Below are positions 9,251 through 16,670 of a stretch of DNA of 32,542 nt, in pieces. The DNA comes from Candidatus Aminicenantota bacterium (lineage in GTDB: Bacteria; Acidobacteriota; Aminicenantia; Aminicenantales; Aminicenantaceae), in assembly GCA_011042725.1 (NCBI GenBank), contig DQWD01000111.1, positions 1 to 32,542 of the forward strand. The letters are read 5' to 3'. Positions within the stretch are counted from its first letter, which is position 1. The number at the start of each line of letters is the position of its first letter. The translations under genes and the position numbers were made by a program. The notes beneath the pieces were generated by a model that was given only the letters and a program-made list of their open reading frames with translations, ran no database searches and had not been told where the DNA came from.

Positions 9251-11784
9251 CGATGAAAATTGTAATTAACGGACAAGCTTTGGAAGTTTCCCCAGATAAA
9301 ACTATCTTAGATATTGCCCGGGAAAATAACATTTTTATTCCCTCTCTCTGTGATCACTCTCTTCTTGAACCTTTTGCTGGTTGCCGATTGTGTCTAGTGG
9401 AGATCAAGGGGCGAAAAGCCTTTGTCCCCTCCTGTGCTACTTTTCCTGAAGAAGGGATGGAAGTGGTTACTGATTCTCCTAAGTTAAAAAAGATGAGGCG
9501 GGAAATTCTCGAGTTAATTTTGACCGAGCATCCGCATGCTTGTCTCATTTGTCAAGAAAAGGAGAATTGTGATGAGTTTAAGTCCACCATCCGAAAAGTA
9601 GGGGAAGTCACGGGTTGTGTTTTATGTCCTAACAATGGTCAATGTGAACTGCAAGAATTAGTGGAATATGTGGGTTTAAAGAAAGTTAGGTATCCCGCCG
9701 TTTATAGAAATGAAGAAATAAGAAAAAACGATCCTTTCTTCGAGAGAAATAATAATCTCTGTATTCTTTGTGGTCGATGTGTTCGAATTTGCCAAGAAGT
9801 CCGAGGAAATGGCGTATTAACTTTCATTTCTCGGGGAACCGAAACTATTATTGGGACGGTCTTAGACAAGAGTCTAATTGACTCTGGCTGTCAATTTTGT
9901 GGTGCTTGCCTTGATGTTTGTCCCACGGGAGCTTTAGAAGAAAAGGGCCGAAAATATGAGTTGCTTCCCGATGAGAAGAAACCAGGCTTTTGTGGATTAT
10001 GCAGCGTGGGATGTCAAGGAATTTATGAGCTGCGCCAAGGAAGAATAATTGGATTGAAACCAGAAGTAAATTCATTTAATCAAGGTCAATATTGTGTCCG
10101 CGGAAAGTTTGTTCTTCGTGAATTGATTAACTCTGAGCAACGTATCTCCTATCCTTATCGGCGCCAAGACCAGCAGCTGGAAAGAATTTCTTGGGAAGAG
10201 GCTGTTGATCAAATTGCCGAGAAATTAAAGTCTTACCGAGGAGATGAAATTGCCTGCATCTCTTCTCCTTGCTCAAGCGTAGAAAATCTTTTTGCTTTCT
10301 TTAAGTTTGCTCAAGAAGTTTTAAAGACGGTGAATTTTTATTCACCAAGTGTCTACTCAGCTCTTGCTCACTGGCCGCTAAGTAAAGGTGATGATGCGGC
10401 TGAGGTTTGGAACCATGTTCAAGATTTTAAAGAAATATTTGCCTGGGGAGCTGATTTAAGGGTTTCCCATCCCATCCTTTGGGTAAAAATACTGGAGGCA
10501 GTGAGAAACGGATCATCATTATTTGTTTTTGATTTTATCTCAAGCCCAGGCGATCGATGGGCCGAGAAAAAAGTAAATTTATTTCCTTTGACTTATCTAG
10601 GCTTCTTGGCTGAAATTGTTAATCAACTCCTTCAGATAAAGAAAGATAATGGTTCTCTTTCTGAGGAAGAAAATAATTTGCTTTCTGCAGGAGAGAAGAA
10701 ACTATTAGCCCAACGTCTTTCGGCCAAAGAAATGAGGAAGGCCAGGAAAGCGGCTGAGATCCTGGCTAAGTCCAGCTCTCGAGTTTTTATGATTGGCGAC
10801 CGAATGGTCATTAGTAAAAATGGAAGTCAAGCTTTATTACTTCTGGAGAAGATAGCTCGTCTTTGTCAGGCCAAGTTGGTAATTCTTCCTCAGGATAGCA
10901 ATTCCCGGGGAGAAAGAGAGTTGGCCGCTGTCCGAGGAATATCATTTAAACCTCTCTCGGATTTGTCTAAGAGGATTGTTAATCGTCAAGTCAAGGCGGT
11001 AATTAGTGTGGGGGCAGTGAGTGCCTCTTTATCAGGACCGCACCTAGAATTGCAGGTTGTGCTTGATTCATATTGGACGGAAGGAGCAAAGGAAGCTGAT
11101 TTTGTGCTTCCTATAAATAATTTTTGGGAAGAAGAGGGTAGTTTCCTTAATGCCGCCGCCCGATGGCAAATTTTTCCAGCCATCATCTCCCCACCAGACG
11201 AAGCTCTCCCGGAATGGGGAGTTTTTAATCAATTGGCTGAAAAAATGAGTAAATCTAAGTGGCAATGGACTTCGATCGACCGGGTTCGCCGAGATCTTAA
11301 GAAAGAAGTAAAAAGTTTAGCCAAGGTTTCTTTTCCAAAAATTAAGCAAGGGAGTGCTTTTATTTGGCAGCCTTTTGTCCAGGAAAAAGAATCCTTTTCA
11401 AAGGAAAGGGAACTCAAGCTGGAGATGGAAACTTTGGGAGCGGCTCAAGCGGAAGATTATTTTTTAATAACTTCTCCTTCTTCCGACCAGTATCGGAGCT
11501 TAGCTTTAGCCGAAGTCAGTCGAGGCTTAGCCCTTTTACGCCATCATCGCTGGGCCTATTTTCATCCCGAGGACCTGTCTTCTCTGCAGTTAAGTGAAGG
11601 AGATGAAGTGTTTCTTAGCTCATCAAAGGGAAAGATAAAAGCAGTGGTGAAGAGTTCGCCTTTTATTCCTTCGCGGACTGTCTATATGAGTTTTACTTGG
11701 GGAGGAGCGGAAGAGTCTAATCTAGCCGATTGGTTGTGGCCGGAGGGTTCGATGATTATTCCCATTAAGATAGAAAGAGGGTAA
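9247..11784 (+). CDS. NuoG/FdhA-like FeS and molybdopterin-oxidoreductase-fold subunit (large FeS subunit)
   Basis: [2Fe-2S] LCDHSLLEPFAGCRLCLVEIKGRKAFVPSC; EHPHACLICQEKENC and a second GCVLCPNNGQCELQ; NNLCILCGRCVRIC / SGCQFCGACLDVCPTGAL; FdhA-like CGLCSVGC...QYCVRGKF; downstream MopB-like fold with C-terminal molybdopterin-dinucleotide-binding-like region. Confidence 0.9.
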   Translation: MTMKIVINGQALEVSPDKTILDIARENNIFIPSLCDHSLLEPFAGCRLCLVEIKGRKAFVPSCATFPEEGMEVVTDSPKLKKMRREILELILTEHPHACLICQEKENCDEFKSTIRKVGEVTGCVLCPNNGQCELQELVEYVGLKKVRYPAVYRNEEIRKNDPFFERNNNLCILCGRCVRICQEVRGNGVLTFISRGTETIIGTVLDKSLIDSGCQFCGACLDVCPTGALEEKGRKYELLPDEKKPGFCGLCSVGCQGIYELRQGRIIGLKPEVNSFNQGQYCVRGKFVLRELINSEQRISYPYRRQDQQLERISWEEAVDQIAEKLKSYRGDEIACISSPCSSVENLFAFFKFAQEVLKTVNFYSPSVYSALAHWPLSKGDDAAEVWNHVQDFKEIFAWGADLRVSHPILWVKILEAVRNGSSLFVFDFISSPGDRWAEKKVNLFPLTYLGFLAEIVNQLLQIKKDNGSLSEEENNLLSAGEKKLLAQRLSAKEMRKARKAAEILAKSSSRVFMIGDRMVISKNGSQALLLLEKIARLCQAKLVILPQDSNSRGERELAAVRGISFKPLSDLSKRIVNRQVKAVISVGAVSASLSGPHLELQVVLDSYWTEGAKEADFVLPINNFWEEEGSFLNAAARWQIFPAIISPPDEALPEWGVFNQLAEKMSKSKWQWTSIDRVRRDLKKEVKSLAKVSFPKIKQGSAFIWQPFVQEKESFSKERELKLEMETLGAAQAEDYFLITSPSSDQYRSLALAEVSRGLALLRHHRWAYFHPEDLSSLQLSEGDEVFLSSSKGKIKAVVKSSPFIPSRTVYMSFTWGGAEESNLADWLWPEGSMIIPIKIERG

Positions 11785-11786
11785 TA

Positions 11787-12623
11787 ATGGCCGAGATAAT
11801 AAAAAGAGAACGTTTAGTCCCCAATATCCATTGCGTAGAAATTGAGGCTCCTGAAATTGCTCGTAAATGTCAACCAGGTCAGTTCATCATCGTGATGCCG
11901 GATGAAAAGGGAGAAAGAATTCCGTTAACCGTAGCTGATTGGGATCGGGAGAGTGGGACCGTCACCTGTGTTTTTCTCGTAGTTGGAACTTCGACTCATA
12001 AGTTGAGCTTTCTTCAAGCAGGAGATGAGATCCCTGTTGTCGTTGGACCATTGGGCCGACCAACTAAAATCGAGAAATTAAACACAGTGATGGTTATCGG
12101 TGGTTGTTATGGAATTGGGGCCATTTATCCTTTAGCTCGAGCTTATAAGAACTTGGGTAGTAAGGTTTTGACTTTAATCGATGTTAAAGCGGATTATCTT
12201 TTTTACTGGAAAGAGAAATTTGAAGAAGTTTCCGATGAGATATTTGTTTCCTCAAGAGATTATGTCTATGATTGTCAGGGCTATGTTCCTCAGATCCTGA
12301 AGAAGATCCTAAGAGAAAGGAAGCAAAAGATAAACCGGGTTTATGCTAGCGGATGTACTTATTTGTTATATACCTGTGCTCAAGCTACTCAACCAGCCCG
12401 AATTGAAACTATAGTTGCTCTTAATCCCATCATGGTTGATGGCACGGGCATGTGTGGAGCTTGTCGCGTTACGGTTGGAGGGAAAACAAAATTTGCTTGT
12501 GTTGATGGCCCCGACTTTGATGGTCATCAAGTAGATTGGGAAGAGCTTTTTGCTCGACGAAAGTCATATTTTGATGATGAAATCCAATCTCTTTGTTATT
12601 GGGAGAGAAAAACTTTCCCTTGA
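11787..12623 (+). CDS. NfnA/SudB-like ferredoxin-NADP reductase subunit alpha (FAD, [2Fe-2S])
   Basis: GERIPLTVADWDRESGTV, VGTSTHKL, VVGPLGRPTKI, IVALNPIMVDGTGMCGACRVTVGGKTKFACVDGPDFDGHQVDWEEL. The C-terminal [2Fe-2S] motif is intact. Confidence 0.93.
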   Translation: MAEIIKRERLVPNIHCVEIEAPEIARKCQPGQFIIVMPDEKGERIPLTVADWDRESGTVTCVFLVVGTSTHKLSFLQAGDEIPVVVGPLGRPTKIEKLNTVMVIGGCYGIGAIYPLARAYKNLGSKVLTLIDVKADYLFYWKEKFEEVSDEIFVSSRDYVYDCQGYVPQILKKILRERKQKINRVYASGCTYLLYTCAQATQPARIETIVALNPIMVDGTGMCGACRVTVGGKTKFACVDGPDFDGHQVDWEELFARRKSYFDDEIQSLCYWERKTFP

Positions 12624-12651
12624 GGATTAATTTGCGAAGAAAAGAGTAAAA

Positions 12652-14157
12652 ATGGTCGAGAAAAATCAATTATCACCAGATGTCAAAGAAAAACTAAAAC
12701 AGGAATATTTAAAAGGATGGCGTTTAGCCTTAAGAAAATCGATTCCAGTTAAAGAGAGGATGAAAATCCCTCGGCAGAAAATGCCCGAGAGAGAACCTGA
12801 GGAGAGGAACCGTGATTTTTGCGAAGTTAATCTTGGGTTGGCCGAAGAGGCAGCTCGTAAGGAAGCCGCTCGATGCCTTGATTGTGCTAACCCTCAGTGT
12901 GTACTGGGCTGCCCTGTGAGGATTGATATTCCCACCTTTATCAAATTAATTGAGAAAGGTGATTTCATTCAAAGTGCCCGGAAAATAAAGGAAACGAATT
13001 CTTTGCCAGCCATATGTGGCCGAGTCTGTCCCCAAGAAAGTCAATGTGAGGCCCTCTGTAATCTGAAAAAAGCCACAGGAGTTCCGGTAGCTATCGGAAA
13101 TTTAGAGAGATTTGTTTCTGACTATGAGCGCCTCCACGGGGAAGTTTATATTCCACCTCCAGCCCCGGCTACAGGTCATAAAGTAGCGGTTCTTGGAGCC
13201 GGCCCTGCCGGGCTAACAGTTGCCGGTGAACTTGTAAAAAAAGGACACCAAGTCACCGTGTTTGAGGCTCTCCATGTGGCAGGAGGAGTTTTGGTTTATG
13301 GGATTCCTGAATTTCGTCTGCCGAAGGGTATCTTGGAAGCCGAAGTAGATTATTTAAAAAAATTGGGCGTTGAATTTCGGATGAATTTTGTGGTGGGCTT
13401 AACCGCAACGCTTGATGATTTGCGCCAAGAGGGATACGAGGCTTTTTTCATTGGTACAGGAGCCGGCTTGCCCAATTTTATGCGTATTCCAGGGGAAAAT
13501 TTAATAGGTGTATATTCTGCCAATGAGTATCTAACCCGAGTTAACTTGATGAGAGCTTATGCTTTTCCTGAGTATGATACTCCTGTTTTTCGCGGAAAAA
13601 GGGCTGCCGTCATCGGCGGAGGAAATGTAGCAATGGATGCTGTTCGCACGGCGAAGAGGTTGGGAGCCGAGGAAGCCACCATCGTTTACCGTCGGTCTCG
13701 AAAGGAGATGCCAGCCCGGGAGGAAGAAATTAAACATGCGGAAGAAGAAGGGATTAAGTTTCATTTTCTAACAGCTCCCATTCGCTACTTAGGAGATGAT
13801 TGTTACCGGGTAAGAGCGATGGAGTGTATCCAGATGGAACTGGGGGAACCAGATTCTTCCGGAAGGCGTCGCCCAGTTCCTATTCCTGGTTCGGAGTTTA
13901 CCATGGAAGTTGACTTAGTTGTAGTAGCCATTGGTCAAAGCCCCAATCCTCTTATTCCCCAGACAACTCCAGAGCTCAAAGTGGGTAAATGGGGTAATGT
14001 GGAAGTTGACTGGGAAACCATGGCCACATCAGTCGAAGGAGTGTATGCTGGTGGAGACATCATTCGTGGAGGAGCCACGGTGATTCTAGCCATGGGAGAT
14101 GGACGAATAGCGGCCCGAGAAATTGATAATTATCTCAATTCATTGGAGAATAGATAG
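12652..14157 (+). CDS. NfnB/SudA/GltD-like NADPH oxidoreductase subunit (2x[4Fe-4S], FAD, NADPH)
   Basis: RCLDCANPQCVLGCPVRIDIP...LPAICGRVCPQESQCEALC; FAD motif VAVLGAGPAGLTVAGEL; NADPH motif AAVIGGGNVAMDAVRTAKRLGAEEATIVYRRSRKEMPAREEE. Confidence 0.95.
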   Translation: MVEKNQLSPDVKEKLKQEYLKGWRLALRKSIPVKERMKIPRQKMPEREPEERNRDFCEVNLGLAEEAARKEAARCLDCANPQCVLGCPVRIDIPTFIKLIEKGDFIQSARKIKETNSLPAICGRVCPQESQCEALCNLKKATGVPVAIGNLERFVSDYERLHGEVYIPPPAPATGHKVAVLGAGPAGLTVAGELVKKGHQVTVFEALHVAGGVLVYGIPEFRLPKGILEAEVDYLKKLGVEFRMNFVVGLTATLDDLRQEGYEAFFIGTGAGLPNFMRIPGENLIGVYSANEYLTRVNLMRAYAFPEYDTPVFRGKRAAVIGGGNVAMDAVRTAKRLGAEEATIVYRRSRKEMPAREEEIKHAEEEGIKFHFLTAPIRYLGDDCYRVRAMECIQMELGEPDSSGRRRPVPIPGSEFTMEVDLVVVAIGQSPNPLIPQTTPELKVGKWGNVEVDWETMATSVEGVYAGGDIIRGGATVILAMGDGRIAAREIDNYLNSLENR

Positions 14158-14208
14158 TTCTTTTCCAATAGAAGGAAAGCTTAAGAAATTTGTTAAAGGA
14201 GGATAAAA

Positions 14209-15507
14209 ATGAGCTGGGTTGACGAGTATAAAAAGAAGCTTTGTTCTGCTGAAGAAGCAGTTTCGGTGATTAAGAATCATAATCGAGTTTATATCAGCGG
14301 CAATGCGGCCACTCCTTATACTTTAATGAGTGCATTGGCCCAGAGAAAGGATGAATTAATAGAGGTGGAATTAACCCATGTTCTTCTTCTGGGAGAAGAT
14401 CCTTTTTCGGCCCCCGAAATGGAAGGACATTTTCGTCATAATTCCCTTTTTGTCGGACCAGCGGATCGAAAGGCTATCAATGAAGGGCGGTCGGCTTATG
14501 TTCCTATCTTCCTTCATCAGATTCCGGATCTTTTTTACTCGGGGCAAATGCCGTTAGATGTGGCCATACTTCACCTTTCACCTCCTGATGAGCATGGTTT
14601 CATGAGCTTCGGAGTGGAGGTTTTAGCTTCCAAAGCAGCCGCCGAGACAGCTAAACATGTTATCGCTCAGGTGAATGATAAAATGCCTCGCGTTTTGGGA
14701 GATTCCTTTATTCATGTTTCCAGGGTGGATAAAATTGTTGAAATTTCGGAAGATTTACCTGAGTTAGCGAAAAAACCCTCGACCGAGGTGGAAAAGAAGA
14801 TTGGCAAGTTTATCGCCGATTTGATTGAAGATGGAAGTACCTTGCAGCTAGGAATTGGAGGGATACCCGATGCCGTTTTAGCTGAACTGAAGACCAGGCG
14901 GGACTTGGGAATTCATACCGAGATGGTGTCTGATGGGGTTATGGAGGGAATTCAAGAAGGGATAATTACGGGAGCCAGGAAGACCTTTCATCCTTACAAA
15001 GTGATCTTGACTTTTATGTTGGGTTCTAAAAAATTATATGAATTTTCCAATAATAACCCCATTTTCGAGGCTCATCCCACCGATTATACCAATCATCCTT
15101 TTAATGTCGCTCGTAATGAGAAAATGATTGCCATTAATTCGGCTATCGAAGTGGATATCACCGGTCAAGTTTGTTCCGATTCGATCGGGACTTACATTTA
15201 TAGTGGTTTCGGTGGGCAAGTTGATTTTATCCGGGGAGCAGCTCACTCCAGAGGCGGAAAACCAATAATTGCTCTTCCTTCCACCGCTAAGGGAGGCGAG
15301 TTATCGAGGATAGTCCCCTTTCTCAAACAAGGAGCCGGGGTGGTCACCACCAGGGCTGATGTTAAATATGTGGTCACCGAATACGGGGTAGCCTATCTTC
15401 ATGGTAAAAACCTTCAGGAAAGAACAGAAGCTTTAATTAACATCTCTCATCCCAAGTTTAGAGCCGATTTAATTAAAGAGGCAAAGAAACGGAATCTGCT
15501 TAAGTAA
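14209..15507 (+). CDS. Acetyl-CoA hydrolase/transferase family (4-hydroxybutyrate/butyryl-CoA transferase-like)
   Basis: GIGGIPDAVLAEL, NSAIEVDITGQVCSDSIGTYIYSGFGGQVDFIRGAAHSRGGKPIIALPSTAKGGELSRIVP, TEYGVAYLHGKNLQERTEALINISHPKFR. SD AAAGGAGG. Confidence 0.93.
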   Translation: MSWVDEYKKKLCSAEEAVSVIKNHNRVYISGNAATPYTLMSALAQRKDELIEVELTHVLLLGEDPFSAPEMEGHFRHNSLFVGPADRKAINEGRSAYVPIFLHQIPDLFYSGQMPLDVAILHLSPPDEHGFMSFGVEVLASKAAAETAKHVIAQVNDKMPRVLGDSFIHVSRVDKIVEISEDLPELAKKPSTEVEKKIGKFIADLIEDGSTLQLGIGGIPDAVLAELKTRRDLGIHTEMVSDGVMEGIQEGIITGARKTFHPYKVILTFMLGSKKLYEFSNNNPIFEAHPTDYTNHPFNVARNEKMIAINSAIEVDITGQVCSDSIGTYIYSGFGGQVDFIRGAAHSRGGKPIIALPSTAKGGELSRIVPFLKQGAGVVTTRADVKYVVTEYGVAYLHGKNLQERTEALINISHPKFRADLIKEAKKRNLLK

Positions 15508-15530
15508 ACCTTTCCCTTAAGGGGAGTAAT

Positions 15531-16202
15531 TTGCCCGAACAAAATTTTCTGTTTCCCGGAGCTAAAGGTCATCTGGGAACCGACGAATCAGGCAAAGGGG
15601 ATTATTTTGGCCCGTTGGTTGTTGCCGGTCTGTTTTTACCTGCCGGGCAGGCAAGTGTTTTAGCTGAATTAGGGGTTAGGGATAGCAAGAAATTTGCTGA
15701 TAGCCGAGTTCAGGAATTAGCTCAGCTTTTAAAACAAGGTTATCATCACTCTTTAGTTGTTATCGGTCCGGAGAAATATAATGAATTGTACACCAAAATG
15801 AGAAATTTGAATCGACTGCTGGCTTGGGCGCATGCTCGGGTTATTGAAAATGTCCTAGAGAAAGTTGATTGTCGAAGAGTCGTAACCGACCAATTTGGCG
15901 ATAAGCTCTATGTTTTGAATGCATTAATGAAAAAAGGGCGGCAGATTGAGTTGATCCAGAGACCAAAAGCTGAGCAGGATATGGCTGTGGCGGCGGCTTC
16001 GATATTGGCCCGGGCGGAATTTTTGAGACGCCTATCTTATCTTTCCCAAGAAGTGGGAGTTGACCTTCCTAAGGGTGCTTCGCCTAAAGTACAGGAAGTT
16101 GGTTATCAATTAGTTAAAAAAAAAGGCCAAGAGATATTGAAGCGGGTGGCCAAAGTGCACTTTAAAACCACTCAAAAGATTTTGGCCTTGCTGGGGGATT
16201 AA
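15531..16202 (+). CDS. rnhC: Ribonuclease HIII (short form)
   Basis: GTDESGKGDYFGPLVVAG, RDSKKFADSR, VVTDQFGDK, RPKAEQDMAVAAASILARAEFL. TTG start with SD AAGGGGAG. Confidence 0.88.
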   Translation: MPEQNFLFPGAKGHLGTDESGKGDYFGPLVVAGLFLPAGQASVLAELGVRDSKKFADSRVQELAQLLKQGYHHSLVVIGPEKYNELYTKMRNLNRLLAWAHARVIENVLEKVDCRRVVTDQFGDKLYVLNALMKKGRQIELIQRPKAEQDMAVAAASILARAEFLRRLSYLSQEVGVDLPKGASPKVQEVGYQLVKKKGQEILKRVAKVHFKTTQKILALLGD

Positions 16203-16227
16203 TTTAAGTGACGAAAAGAAGAAGCAA

Positions 16228-16256
16228 TTGACTACTGGGTAACAAGCATTTACAAT
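16228..16256 (+). promoter_or_regulatory. Strong sigma70-like promoter TTGACT-N17-TACAAT, TSS predicted at GTG 16263
   Basis: -35 TTGACT 16228-16233, 17 nt spacer, -10 TACAAT 16251-16256, start codon GTG at 16263 (6 nt after the -10). Confidence 0.7.
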
Positions 16257-16262
16257 AACTTT

Positions 16263-16475
16263 GTGAGTAAAGATAAAGTAACGATCAAACTTCCTCGACC
16301 TCTATATAACCGGGTTAAGAATATCATTGAAGGTAGCGGTTTTGGCAGTGTTAATGAATTTGTGGTCTATGTGCTTAGAGACTTAGTTTCCATGCATGAA
16401 TCAAGTAGTTCGGAATTAACTAGAGAGGAAGTAGAAAAAATCAGGCAGCGCTTGAAAAACTTAGGTTACTTCTAG
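16263..16475 (+). CDS. Small ribbon-helix-helix (CopG-like) protein
   Basis: 70 aa: KVTIKLPRPLYNRVKNIIEGSGFGSVNEFVVYVLRDLV (beta strand plus two helices of the RHH fold) with C-terminal LTREEVEKIRQRLKNLGYF. GTG start, no SD. Confidence 0.75.
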   Translation: MSKDKVTIKLPRPLYNRVKNIIEGSGFGSVNEFVVYVLRDLVSMHESSSSELTREEVEKIRQRLKNLGYF

Positions 16476-16670
16476 GGCTTTTTCCCAAGATTTCTTTCAT
16501 TTTTAACTTGATTGTGGTCAAGAAGAGACAGACTAAGAAACTATAAAAAAATTAAATTTGAGTCATTCCTGACCAAACCTTGAATGAAGAACAGAAATGT
16601 TTTTTCCTATACAACTACTTATGGAGTTTAGTAAAATTTTATCCTTTTTTATTTAAACAGATAGGTTTCC

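Noticed and set aside
16263-16475. RHH protein as antitoxin of a toxin-antitoxin pair
   Set aside because: No small toxin-like ORF (RelE, PIN, MazF) adjoins it; a 195-nt gap and DUF401 follow.
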